From: Diplonema papillatum
Taxonomy: Eukaryota > Euglenozoa > Diplonemea > Diplonemida > Diplonemidae
DNA length: 64,000 nucleotides
Direction: 5' to 3'
Assembly: GCA_030068145.1 (NCBI GenBank)
Contig: JAPJBO010000097.1
Coordinates: 186,001 to 250,000 of the forward strand
Shown here: piece after piece, positions 21,816 to 32,857 of the stretch
Layout of the letters: the number at the start of each line of letters is the position of its first letter
Position numbering within the stretch: position 1 is the stretch's first letter
The notes under the pieces: model-generated
What the model saw: only the letters and a program-made list of their open reading frames with translations
Databases searched by the model: none
Told to the model about the DNA's origin: nothing
Made by a program: the position numbers and the translations under genes

Positions 21816-24459
21816 ATCTTAACATTGAGCGGAACCCCTACACACGCGCGCGTTGCCAGAACTTTCCGCCAACAACCCCCCTCGCCCCCCCTCCGCTTTT
21901 TGGCATTGCCTACCCTGAATCCCCGACACTTCTTTTTTGGTGGTTTCGTGTTCGTTTGGTTTTCAAAACCTATACAACCAAACACGGCTGTGTGCCCGAG
22001 GGTGCCCCATCATATCGGTATGTGGTGGCGTATATACGCACTACACAGCGAGTGCATACTGTGTGTATACAGGGTACCATTATGGTCCTCAGGACTGATG
22101 CCTAGAACCGCATGGGTACCCAATATGGGACCAGGTATCAACCGCCTACGTGCACTGTGGTATACATCACATAGGCTGTATGTGGTGGTGGTGGTGGTGT
22201 GTATAGGACGCAGGAGGACCCCAGTTGTGCAGGGGGTTCTCCCTTCGGAAATACACTTGACGGCAGCCTCGAGTAGTCCAACAAAGCAAGTGTTATCCAG
22301 TAAGGAAAGGGACACCAGAAAAGAAGAAAAAAAAAACCAGAAAGGCGAGTGGGCTAGAGGATTCATCAGACGATTCGGGAAGCCCTTAAATGAGCGCACC
22401 ATCGGATTTCGTGTTGGCGTCGATCCCGAGAGGGACGTGCGTGATGTGTGTGTATGTGGGTTCTCTTCTTCATTTTTGGCCAACATGAAGTGTTGGAAGA
22501 TGCGAGAAGCTCGTCACCGCAAACCGTGGCTTTTTCACCTGCGTCCCGATGTTAGCTAACGGAAAAACGATCAGGCACTGCGTCAACGAAAACAAAACCC
22601 CCTTCCCATCATCATCATCACTAGCTTTGTATCAGCCGCGGTTGTGCAAGTGCCGAGCTCTTCTTGCTTTATTAATGTGGACTCTTTCGTTGCTTAAAGA
22701 ACCGTTTTTGTTTTACTCATGGTCAGCTTCGTTTGGCGTCCATTCTTTGGTGTCGGAACAAGAAGAATGAACCGGATAAGGGTGAAACTAAAACTCGGGA
22801 ACCGCCGAGCGGTAGTTGTCAGGGCGAAGGCCCACGTTTACTTGGTGGTCCGCCGTCTGCTCAGCCACACACAGGCGGACGCTCACTGATTCAGTGGAAG
22901 TTAGCTTGGAACTCGTTACTTTTTTAAACCCGTATGACGGGGGGGGCTATCATACTGGACCCGGGAACGACTGATAGGTTCACCAACGTGGTCCAAATAG
23001 AAAATAATGAGGGAAGGTGAGACTGACATCTTTTGGTCCTGCTGGATTTGGTCTGTTTCAATACGCCGGAGTTTGCTGTCTATGTGAAGTCCCGTTGTGT
23101 CCCTGCAGGAAGGTGCTCATCTTCTCACGCGCTTTGCTTCAGTTTTCACTGTAAACTAGGCAACAGCATTGCAAGCAGAAAACGTGACCGCTGACTAGAA
23201 GGGAGAAAGGCTGCACTCAGGTTGCCACCACCGCTTGGTGACGGACACAGCAGCAACAAGTCGACGCAAACGCACTCCGCGCTGGGCAAAAAAACCCTCT
23301 GGAAGAACGATCTCCGCAAATTCGCAGGGGCTCGTTCGCCTTCATCTGGATGTGGTTTCAGGTGGCAATTGACCGTGAGCAGAGGGCTCGTACTCGGGCG
23401 GTTCAGGTTCTGCATGCACGGCAGCGGTGTGCGTTGCTGACACGTACTTCCGTTTCTGACTCGTCACCACGCAAACCCTCTTTCCACCCGTGCAACCTCG
23501 CGCCTCTTGAACACGCTACGCCCTGAGTCTCTTCCCGCATCGTCATCGAAACAGCATTTCAATAGCTTGAGACACGTACTCCAGTACATCTGCAATGGCT
23601 CCTCACTATGCATCAGATCCATCCCCACCTCACAAAGATGCACAGAATTGGTCTTACAGGAGATGGACCGACTTGGTGGTGTTCATGAAATTAAATGAGA
23701 GATGCACACTCAACTATTCCCACCAAGGACGGGCTTCCGCCTCACGCGGAGCGATCCTTCTCTCGTTCGTTTTCGTAAAGATGTGTCTCTTGTTTTCAGA
23801 AAACGGTGTTTTAAGTCTCCGGTTGACATGTTTGAGGGCGGGTGGGGTCTCTTTAGAGTGTAAGTTCACTTTGAGATCCGACCGGGGGGGGTTTGAGGGG
23901 GGAAAATCTTAGTTTCGTGTTCAGGGGGGAAAATCTTAGTTTCGTGTTCAGGGGGGGGAGGTCGCAGGGATGCGAAGGGCTCGAGGGTATCTCAGTGATG
24001 AAACAGTACAAATGTAGTGTCCCCCTATGGTTCCAACACATTCCCAGCCCCGGAGAGCCCCGGCTGCCCCAGGGGCCCAGGCTAGTCTGTACTGAAACAG
24101 TAGAAAGTGTCCCCTGCACTTCGAACCATGTGATTCTACGTCAGGTTGAAGTAACCCCGAGCTCACGCTTTGAAGTTTGGGAATAGGTCGAGAGGAAGCA
24201 ATTTCTAGCTCCAGTAAATACATTCCCAGCCCCAGAGAGCCTCGGCGGCCCGCGGAGCCAGTCCCCGCACTGCCTGGGTTGACGACGGAGGGTAAGGACA
24301 CACACAAGCGTCCTTGGTACAAGTGGCAGCACACGCAAGATCACGCAGAGAAGCACACAAAGGGTGTGTGTGGTGTGTGTGGGTATGTTTCAACAACGGG
24401 CAACACGCGACGCGGAGTACAGCCCAAATGTGTGTGAGTGTGAGGGGTGTGTGCGGGAT
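21816..24459. other. Spacer without recognisable gene
   Basis: At 23899-23955 AAAATCTTAGTTTCGTGTTC occurs twice. ACATTCCCAGCCCC plus GAGAGCC occurs at about 24038 and 24221. A diverged element G remnant (GTGGTTTCAGGTGGCAA ... TCGGGCGGTTCAG) is at 23350-23410. A long plus-strand reading at 21759-22559 is compositionally random, crosses repeats and matches no family. Confidence 0.5.
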
Positions 24460-26154
24460 CTATTTAGGGGTGGCGCCCGCTTCGCTGGGCTCCGCGTTCT
24501 TCGTCGGCGTCAGCGTCTTGCTGCTGTCGAGCCGGTCGGCGAGGTCTTCGGCTGAGGTGAGGCTGTTGCAGTCGTCGTCGGAGTGCGCCTGCAGGTCGAT
24601 CTTGTTGACCTTGCGCGGGCGGTAAAACGGGACCCACCAGCCCTTGCTGTCCCTTCCCTTCCTCCTGTCCGCCTGCTTCAGCTTCGCGTACCCGCGAGAC
24701 AGGTGCACGTAGTCCTCGAACACGCAGTCGCTGACTCCGCACTTTAGATGCGCCGCCATGAGGCGGCGGACGTTCTCCGCGTACAGCACCTTGTCCTGCT
24801 TTTCTTCGTCCGAGGGGTGGTACACAGGGAGGATCTTGATCTCTATCCGGTTGACCACCTGGCATAGAGACCGCCAGAGCACTTCTCCCACTTCGTTTCC
24901 ACCGGTGGCCTCGCCCGTCCAGCAGGGGTTGAAATGCGTGAACGGGTACTTGTAGCAGATGGGCTGCACCGGCTGGCCCGACTCGAAGGCGCCGGTCTTG
25001 TAGACGAAGAGGCTCTGCTGGTTTGCGAGGGTGCCTTCCGGGAAGATCATCAGCTGCGGCGCCTCGGGGTCGGCGGCTCTCTTTTTGATCTCGTGCATGG
25101 TCACCCGCCGCGACTTCGGGTCCTTCCTGTCGACCAGAATTGCATCGCACGCGCGCACGACGCCCGAAAACATGGGCAGCGCGAGGTTCTCGGTCGCGGA
25201 GATGAACGACGGGAACGACAGCCCGAACATCACGAGCACCTCGACCACCGCGATGTGGTTCCCGATCAGCAGCTTGCACTCCTCCTTCGACGCGACGCGT
25301 CCCTCGATTCCGACCCGGTAGTACCCGAGGGAAAACAGCGTCGCGGCGATGCAGAAGGACACGACGCCCCGCAGCCAAAACAGCTTCCAGTACTTGTTCG
25401 GGATCATCACCGCCACGTTCACCGCGGTCATCCCAATAACCACGAACACGATCGCCTGCACCATCCGCAGCACGGCGAGCCCGGACAGGCTCATGACAGT
25501 GAGCTTGACAGCCTCGTACCAGTTGTCGAGCGGCGTGTCGTACTGCAGCGACGCCTCTTTACTGATCTTCTTCACCTTGCTGACGTCGGGCTGCGACGGC
25601 CAGTAGAACGCTTTGATCCCGACGAAGGCGAGGGTGTTCTCCCACGCGCAGAGGACGAGCTGCACGAAGCAGAGGAAGAAGAAGTACCAGATCGCCGCCT
25701 TGTGCGCCTGGCCGAGCCACGAGGCTTCGGGCAGGAGCCGAAGCTCCTCGGGTAAGTTCGCCTGCAGGGACTGGAACGTCTCCTTGACGGTCTCGCGCAT
25801 GTCGCGGAACGGCTGGAGGGAGAGCCGCGACTTGAGGGCGAGGTCCATCGCCCGAAAGGCCGCCCACGTGTTGAGGGTCATGCCCTTGAACTCCTCGTAC
25901 TGGATGACGCCGTCCTTGTTCGTGTCGAGCTCTTCGAACAGCTCGCGAAGCGCCTTCTCCTGCATCTCGCCGGCGACGTCGCTGAACGTCGGCATCGGCC
26001 CGAACTTCGGACCGTTGTGCAGCAGGCTCGTCATCGTGTTCAGGTACCGCTGCCCCGCGTTCGCATCGTCCCCGCCCCAGAACAGCGCGCGCCCGAAAAT
26101 GAACAGCGCCAGGCACACGACCACGACTTCGACGAGCTTATTGAAGGTGTGCAT
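24460..26154 (-). CDS. EF-hand, LPCAT-like lysophospholipid acyltransferase
   Basis: Single-exon protein of 564 residues, probably an ER-membrane acyl-CoA:lysophospholipid acyltransferase in phospholipid remodelling. An N-terminal membrane segment (about 8-26) precedes a canonical EF-hand loop at 77-88 (DTNKDGVIQYEE). More hydrophobic segments lie near 154-175, 228-250 and 262-280. The PlsC-type domain follows: NHIAVVE at 299-305 is where the HX4D catalytic motif should be, DRK at 342-344 fits block II, FPEGTLAN at 371-378 is block III, and VQPICYKY at 396-403 block IV. The block I acidic residue is Glu (HX4E), not Asp. In animal LPCAT1/2 the EF-hands are C-terminal; here the hand is N-terminal. 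The start is a true ATG just after a pyrimidine-rich leader, and the tail is Ser/Thr-rich. Family assignment is firm; substrate is not known. Confidence 0.9.
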   Translation of the reverse strand: MHTFNKLVEVVVVCLALFIFGRALFWGGDDANAGQRYLNTMTSLLHNGPKFGPMPTFSDVAGEMQEKALRELFEELDTNKDGVIQYEEFKGMTLNTWAAFRAMDLALKSRLSLQPFRDMRETVKETFQSLQANLPEELRLLPEASWLGQAHKAAIWYFFFLCFVQLVLCAWENTLAFVGIKAFYWPSQPDVSKVKKISKEASLQYDTPLDNWYEAVKLTVMSLSGLAVLRMVQAIVFVVIGMTAVNVAVMIPNKYWKLFWLRGVVSFCIAATLFSLGYYRVGIEGRVASKEECKLLIGNHIAVVEVLVMFGLSFPSFISATENLALPMFSGVVRACDAILVDRKDPKSRRVTMHEIKKRAADPEAPQLMIFPEGTLANQQSLFVYKTGAFESGQPVQPICYKYPFTHFNPCWTGEATGGNEVGEVLWRSLCQVVNRIEIKILPVYHPSDEEKQDKVLYAENVRRLMAAHLKCGVSDCVFEDYVHLSRGYAKLKQADRRKGRDSKGWWVPFYRPRKVNKIDLQAHSDDDCNSLTSAEDLADRLDSSKTLTPTKNAEPSEAGATPK

Positions 26155-26769
26155 CGTGGCGGCGACGGGGGGATAGGTAGGGGCAGGGGGGGGACAGGGG
26201 AGGGGGGGGGGGGGGGGGGGAGAGAAGAGAGGAACGAGGATGCAGGGGTGCGTCTACGTCCTCCCTTTGTTTTTTTAATTTGTTCTTTTCCTGCTCGTTT
26301 CGTGCGTGGATACGTTGTGGTGCCTCTTTGACAGCCCCCTCGGTACGAAGAAAGAGCTGCGGCGAAGCGGAGAAGAGGTTCCACCGGCCCAGCTCGTTAA
26401 TGTTAATCTCACGCAGAGCGGAACGAGACACGGGGAGAAAACACCAGAGGTTTCGGTCGCCTCGCCAATACCCCGTGCTTCGTTCCTGACGGATGTGCTC
26501 AAGTAGTGACGGGCGGAAAGTCGGTGGGGAGCTGCATCGAATTGCTTGCCGTCGTCTACCACGGGTCACCAATTGGCTAATGCAGGTGTTCTGCCTTCTA
26601 ACCGTAAACGATCCCGGCTGCTTTTGACGGCAACACGACTAGGTGCGTACGAAGAGGCAGTCATCTAATACAGATCATCGCCACCAGATTGTAACCTCAA
26701 ATTTCGACAACACGTCATGGTCTATCAGTAGAGATGAATAGCAGCAAATGTGCGCGCTGGAGGAGGTGT
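26155..26769. other. Upstream region of the acyltransferase gene
   Basis: A long G-run on the plus strand (about 26200-26222) gives a C/T-rich leader on the coding strand just before the ATG, a composition expected before a splice acceptor. No AG separates this tract from the ATG, so an acceptor would lie before it. Element I fragments (AGCTGCATCGAATTGC) lie at about 26530. Confidence 0.4.
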
Positions 26770-27095
26770 AATTCTGGTCATTTCTACTTCCCTGAGTAAG
26801 TCCATCTCTTATGTAGTTCTGGTCATCTCCCTGAGAAAGTCCATCTCTGATGTAGTTCTAGTCATTTCTACTATCTCTGATGTAGTTCTGGTCATTTCCC
26901 TGAGAAAGTCCATCTCTGATGTAGTTCTATTCATTTCTACTATCTCTGATGTAGTTCTGGTCATTTCTACTAAGTAAGTCCATCTCTGATGTAGTTCTGG
27001 TCATTTCCCTGAGGAAGTCCATCTCTGATGTAGTTCTGGTCATTTCTACTAAGGAAGTCCATCTCTGATGTAGTTCTATCTCTGATGTGAGTCTA
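26770..27095. repeat. Minisatellite, TCTCTGATGTAGTTCTGGTC-based
   Basis: About nine units of 25-45 bp alternating with CATTTCCCTGAGAAAGTCCA or CATTTCTACTA linkers. Confidence 0.9.
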
Positions 27096-28198
27096 TCTCT
27101 TGGCGCCTTTGTTTTGAAAAATGAGACAAACGCGAAACGTGGCGCGGAGACACGGGCTTGATCACACCTGACACGGTGTTTCTTTCGGCAGGACGAAAAG
27201 CGGTGAGATGAGGAAGCGCTTTGACGGGGAGACGGCGAACGCAATGACAAATAACTCTTTGCTGCATTTTTTTTTCCCCCTTTGGTATTTCTGTTTTCTG
27301 GCTTCCGTAGTCTTCCTCGCTGATTGGTGGGAACAAAATGAATTGGGGGCAAGGTGTCGAGAAAAGGATGAAAGAAGTGCTGTGTGCGCGTGTGCGGTAT
27401 CCTGGTTTTGTGCAGTACTAGTGTGGTGCTCATTTGCATGCAAATGACTCCCCACTAACGCAACAAGAGGTTTTGTGCGATAAATTGGTGGTTGATGACG
27501 GAGAGACCGCTGCGCGCTTGCCGTCGCCTTTACGCCTCGCAGTGCGCTGCTAACGTGCCCTCTTGCGCACTCGATTCGACGACGATGCGAATCGGTGCAC
27601 AGTCTTGGCGCTGTGCAGTGACACGAGACCTGTAGAATAGAATAGGGGTAGAAATCCCCCCGCAACGAGGCCGGCACCTTTTGGTGCCGCTTCGCTTCTT
27701 CGCTTCTCCAATGGAGAGGGACCCGTAGCTTACCCGTTTCCAGCGGCTAACGGGCGTCGGCCTCGCGAATTCTTGGTTGAAGACACCAGAGACGGTTTTG
27801 AGTGTGATTCGCTGGTGCATGGGTGCGAGCAAGTCCGGCAAGATGAAGTATCCCTTTCCGGGAAGTCAGGAGGGGAGTTGATCTCGGCACCCGTGGTGCA
27901 GCCGTATGCCACGTGCACAATCAGTTGTGAACGAAAGGTCGGGTAGGGATGCAGTACACAAAAATCCTGGCTTGCTGTGGCGAATTCCTGATCACCCAGA
28001 GCAAGGCTCAGAGTGCAAACTTCGCACCGTTTTTCCTTGGTGACACGGGCACGGTCGTCCCCGTGTCTTCAAATCAGCACGGTGCGGTGCTGTGACTCAA
28101 GCAGGCAAGATCGGCAGAGCACGGATGCATGCGTTGTCGGCGGCTTTCATGAATAGCGAAGGAACGACAGTTCGAGAGTCGTCGATGCCTTCCTTCAC
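27096..28198. other. Region downstream of UTP17
   Basis: Mostly unique DNA. Minus-strand readings at 27.1-27.8 kb are short and unsupported. No poly-A signal can be called with confidence. Confidence 0.4.
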
Positions 28199-31100
28199 TC
28201 ACTCGAAGGTCAACAGCGAGTCCAGCATCGATGACAAAGTGACAGACGGCGCTTGAAGCTGTGCGTTGTTTGGGAAGTCAGACTCTGGATTCTTCTTTTC
28301 ACCACGGTGTTGCCTGTATGAAACCCTGAGGGACTGCCCCCGGGCGCACCTCTTTCTTCGTCTCTTGGGGTTTGCTCTTGCATGCAGACCATTCCAAAGT
28401 TAGAGCACAACTTTTTTGAGGTCATTTGTTGGGGCGAAAATCGTAGTTTAATGTTTGGGCAGGACACTGCCTCGCATGCATGGTGCACTGCCTCTCATGC
28501 ATGTTTCATGCTAGCTTCAAGTCTTCTTCGGGGGGAAAATGTTAGATTAATGTTTGGACAGAGCGCTGCCTTTCATGCATGGTTGATGCTAGCATCAAGT
28601 CTTCTTCGAAGCAAAGTGTAAAATGAAGCTCGGGCTGACGCCCGTATGCGAGGAATGAGCGGGCGGTAAAGTTCGGGGCAGTATACGAAGTTCGGTGCTG
28701 GCCGCCATTTGTTCTAGGGTAGGCACAGCCGGCATACTTTTTTTGTATAAGCACCTGCTTTGTAGGAAATACTTGAGGAGGCTGCCAGTTGCAAAGATCA
28801 AAGGAGGTAAATGTGCTGTAGCCCACACGAAACACAGGTGAATCTGGGTTTAGTGGCGGGCGTAAGCGTTCAACAAAAAAGACCCATTTTGTAGTTGTAT
28901 TGTTTCTCCCCCTCTAGCCTCCTTCGAAGTAAGCACAAGGCAGCCCCTCGAGTATTTTGTTTGTGCGTACGTGTGTAAACCCTGTGTAGAGTCATTTAAC
29001 ACAGCATCCGACACTTTTTGATATAGACAAGCAAGCTTGTTACCATCAAAAAAAAGGGACCGCTGGTAGCGAAGTTCGGCGCTGGTACTAAAAAAAAGGG
29101 ACCGCGGGTAGTGAAGTTCAGCGCTGGTACTGAAAAAAGGGACCGCGGAAAAAAGGAAAAGGGTAAAGGGGTCACGGGGGAAAAACTTAGTTTAATGTTT
29201 AGGCAGGACAGTGCCTCTCATGCATGTTTGATGCTAGCATCAAGTCTTCTTCGAAGAGAGTGTAAAATAGAAAAGGGAAAAAGGAAAAGGGTAAAGGGGT
29301 CACGGGGAGTGTAAGACTCCGCAGGTAGGGTATGAAACCTTGAGGGACTAGTCCTCTTCATTCTTTTTCACCGCGGTGTTGTGTGCACCTCGTTCTTCGT
29401 CTCGGGTTTCGCTCGTGAACGCAGACCAATCCAGAGTTAGAGCTCATCAGTGGGTCCTTTGGATGGGGACTTTCGGTCCTGTTCCGGTGCTATCACAACT
29501 TTCTGGTTTCATTGTTCGTCGCATCCTTCCTTCATAAGTAAAAAAAGGGGGGGGGGGAACTTAGTTTAATGTTTAGGCAGAACGCTGCCTCGCATGCATG
29601 TTTGATGCTAGCATCAAGTCTTCGTCGAAGAAAGTGTAAAATAAAATAGGGGAAAGGGAAAAAGGGTCGCAGGGAGTGTAAGACTCCGCAGGTAGGGTCT
29701 GGAACCTTGAGGGACTATTCCTCTTTATTGTTTTTTTCACCGCGGTGTTGTGTGCACCTCGTTCTTTGTCTCCGGTTTCGCTCTTGAACGCATACCAATC
29801 CAAAGTTAGAGCTCTTCAGTGGGTCCTTTGGACGGGGACTTTCGGTCCTGTTCCGGTGCTATCACAACTTTCTGGTTCCAATGTATGTCGCATCCTTCCT
29901 TCGTCAGATTAAAAAAAGGGGGGTCGGGTTTTGTTGGGGGAAAATCTTAATGTTTAGGCAGGACACTGCCTCTCATGCATGTTTGATGCTAGCATCAAGT
30001 CTTCTTCGAAGAGAGTGTAAAATAGAAAAGGGAAAAAGGAAAAGGGTAAAGGGGAGGCACACACCACGTGACTTGAGCCGTCGTAGTACGTGGCGATCGC
30101 GCGATGCGCCTGCATCGGGTTGTGGAACGCGAACGGGACCCGCTCGGACCTCCGCGCCCGGTTGACGGCGTCCGAAGGGTGGTGCACGAACAGTTCGCTC
30201 ACGCGGCCGGCGGCGCGGCCGGCGCCGGCGGCGGCGGGCGCGGCCGCGGCCGCGCCCGCCGCCGCCGGGTCGGCCGCCAGCAGCTTCGTCGACTCGCGGC
30301 GCTCCAAGTATCGGAACCGGCCGTGTTGGTTGACGTACAGCACCGTCGCTGTCGCCGCGTCAGAGCCGGAGACGAGCATGTTGGCCATCGTCTCCCCTTC
30401 GCCGCCGGCGATTTTCGGCAGGACCGCGACCGGCGTCGGCTGTGTGTTGGAGAAGCGCAGCACCGCCCCCGTGGACGTGCTCAGCAGGAAATCAGTCGGA
30501 GAAGCGTCGCCTACAGGCGCGATGGCCTCCACAGGAAGCTCGAGGGAGTACAGCAGCTGCTGCCCGGTGAGGTCCCAGCAGAAGAGGTGCGAAGCGGTGT
30601 GGGAGATGATGGAAGCTTGCGACTCGTCGGTCGCGTCGGAGAGCAGGAGCACCGACCGCAGGCACTCGTTCGTCAGGTGCTGCGTGAGGTGCGCGATCTC
30701 GGTCAGCGACGCTGTCGCCACGCACCGCACGCCCGCGTCCACCGTCACCAGCACGACGGTTCCATCCGGCGTAAAGCAAGCAGACCTCGCCTCCGCCCCT
30801 TGCAGCCTCACCGTCCCGGCGTGCACCCAGTGGTCCTGCGCGAAGTTCCACCTCTTCACCTCTCCGCCGGCGCTGACGGTCACGACGAGCAGCCTCCTGG
30901 GGTGCACGGCGATCGCGGCCACGGGCTCGTCCTCGTGGGGGTCTGTCACAAAGGTGTTCACACGGTACTCCATCCCAGACGGGTTCTCCCTCCGGATGCG
31001 CTGCTCCTCTTCCCAGTCCTCCATCGTCGAGGCCGAGCGGGTGCGCAGCTCTGCCTTGTTCCAGAACCGCAGCGTCGTCGAGCACGCCTTGCCCTTCCCC

Positions 31101-32857
31101 CTCCGGCTGCTCCCTTCGCCGGACGCGACGAGGCGGACCGTGCTGATCGCCTGGTCCGTGTCCTCGACCGAAATCAGGTGCTCGCCGTTCGCCGAGAACG
31201 CGACGTTCGCAACGGTCAGCTTCGGCAGCGGCGCCGAGTCGATGCGCGACAGGTTGTTGGCCGCCGCCGCTCGAATCGTGCGGATGTATCTGGGGTTTGT
31301 TTGTTTGTGAAGTTGGTTGGTTTTGATTGCTTTTCGTGTGCTTCCGACACTGGGCGTACAGATTGGTGTCTTTCGACCTTTTGTTTGTTTGTGAAGCTCA
31401 GCTTAGCGCGTGCTTATGGATCGGTGGGGATTCCCGAAAGGAATGTTTGTCTTATCTTCGAGCCAGACTTGATCTCGTGCATTGCGAGGGACTGCCTTGT
31501 GCCTATTCCGACGGAGGCAAGAAGGAGACAACAAGATTCACATTTTGTGTGGGCTACAGCACATTTACTTCCTTTGAGATTGGAGTATTGTTGCGATAGC
31601 GAGGAGTCATCAGCATGCTGATGAGTACCACGATATGCTTTGAAAATTCGCAACTGGCAGTCTCCTCAAGTATTTCCTATAAAAGCAGGCTGCTGAAAGT
31701 TTATACCTGCGCTCGTGAGGGTTGTAGAGCCGGATCGCGTTCTGCATGCCGACGAGCGCCGCAGTCGACCCGGGCCCGGCGACGATGTGGTCGCAAGGCT
31801 GGCCCAGCAGCAGGTCGGCGCCGTGCGTGACGGCCGTCGGCTTCCGGGACGCGACGTCGAGGACGACGATGCCGCCCGGCGCGCAGCCGAGGGCGAGCTT
31901 CGAGCCGTCGCTCTTCCAGTCGCCGGTCAGGATCGGCCCCGCGAGCCGCGGGATTCGGTTCGCGGTCCAGTTGTGAGCATTCCACAAGCAGAGCACCGCC
32001 TCGTCACCTCCCGACGCCAGGGTCGTTCCGTCCGGTGCCCACGCCAGGAACGACACCGCATGCGCGTGCCAGTGCACCTCCTTCAGAGTCGTCTTCTGCG
32101 AGTCCGGGCAATCATCCTGCGTCGATACGTACCACGTCCGGATCCTACCGTTCGAGTCTCCCACCGACACTTTCGGGGGGCTGAACGGGTGGACCGCGAG
32201 AGCCGTGATCGCAGACCGGGCCGGCGGCAGGGACACGGGTGCGGACGCGGAAGCCGCGGAGGTGAGCTGGATGACCTTGACCGTTTTGTTCGAAAACCCG
32301 ATTGCGACTGTGTGCGGCTCGGGCGTCGACGTCTGCAGGTAGGTGGCGCTGGGGGGTGCGTTTTGATGGTACTCGGTTTCGGCTGGCGAGTCAGCCCAGA
32401 CGGTGGTGAGGGTGTGGGTGCGTGGGTTCAAGAGCTTGAGGACGGCTGGCGAAGAAGGGGGCGTCTCCACAAGGAAGTAGACGATGTCACCCGCTTTGTG
32501 GGGAGACGAGTCTTGGCCCTGTTCGGCCAGCAGTGCGTTGCACGCAGCAACGGTGCGTTTTCCCAGCAGTCCGGAGGTGATCATCGAATCGTCGGGCGCC
32601 ACTTTGTCTTCGCCTGATATCTTCCCGGTGGCGACGCTCCATCGTGTCGCCGATCCTCCGTCCCGCAGCCCCACCACTTCCGCGCCGCCGGGGATGACTG
32701 CCACGCTGGTCAGCACGTTGCCCTCCTCTTGGCCTCCGCTGGCGGACGTTTTCACCGTCCTCTCTCCCACGAGGGACTTGCCGTTGAGCACGTCTATCGT
32801 GTCACCTCCTGCAACGATGACGCTGCCCCCGCACCATTTTACTTGACCTACCTCCAT
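28199..32857 (-). CDS. UTP17: UTP17/WDR75, WD-repeat SSU processome subunit (three exons)
   Basis: Nucleolar WD40 protein of the t-UTP subcomplex, which binds the 5' part of pre-rRNA and couples rDNA transcription to 18S processing. Exons: 32857-31707, 31289-30065 and 28258-28199, joined in frame to give 811 residues, close to human WDR75. Exon 1 has the family signature HWHAHAV...LASGGDEAVLCLWNAH...IPRLAGPI. The exon 1-2 join reads NPHERR-YIRTIR. Exon 2 carries TTLRFWNK and FVTDPHEDEPVAAIAVHP, matching the second propeller. The 19-codon last exon (LQAPSVTLSSMLDSLLTFE) is the conserved C-terminal tail. Donors are GTATAA and GTGTGT; acceptors end CAG. The first ATG, at 32857, follows an in-frame GTG. 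An Ala-rich insert near the end of exon 2 is unusual. Assignment is firm; expression is inferred. Confidence 0.93.
28742..28962 (+). repeat. Family A element in UTP17 intron 2
   Basis: Nearly identical to the 10082-10312 copy from GCACCTGCTTTGTAGGAAAT through CCCTCGAGTATTTT. Confidence 0.85.
29184..30025 (+). repeat. Three tandem element C units
   Basis: Each unit opens with TTTAATGTTTAGGCAG or a close variant, then the hairpin series AGGCAG-4 nt-CTGCCT, TTGATGCTAGCATCAA and TTCTTCGAAGA-type, then a TGTAAAAT tail and about 270 bp of unit-specific DNA. The third is cut by the exon 2 boundary region. Confidence 0.85.
31290..31706 (-). other. UTP17 intron 1, filled by families A and L
   Basis: 417 bp. 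A family A element (sense on the minus strand) begins about 15 bases after the donor: CCTGCTTTTATAGGAAATAC, then GCTGTAGCCCACAC. A family L piece (GTACAGATTGGTGTCTTTCG on plus) lies near the acceptor. Little of the intron is unique. Confidence 0.8.

Larger units (their letters stand above)
28259..30064 (-). other. UTP17 intron 2, packed with repeats
   Basis: 1806 bp containing five element C copies (starting at about 28437, 28541, 29184, 29565 and 29945), one full family A copy (28742-28962) and a short repeat with ATAGACAAGCAAGCTTGTTA (about 29022-29045, shared with 37304). The last three C copies form a tandem of about 380-bp units that includes TTCACCGCGGTGTTGTGTGC and CGGGGACTTTCGGTCCTGTT. 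All C copies have the same orientation. The last begins within about 40 bases of the donor. Confidence 0.85.

Noticed and set aside
21759..22559. 266-codon plus-strand ORF
   Set aside because: Crosses repeat units, composition is random and it has no recognisable domain.
30104..31621. 505-codon plus-strand frame opposite UTP17
   Set aside because: Antisense shadow; the minus strand gives clear UTP17 similarity.
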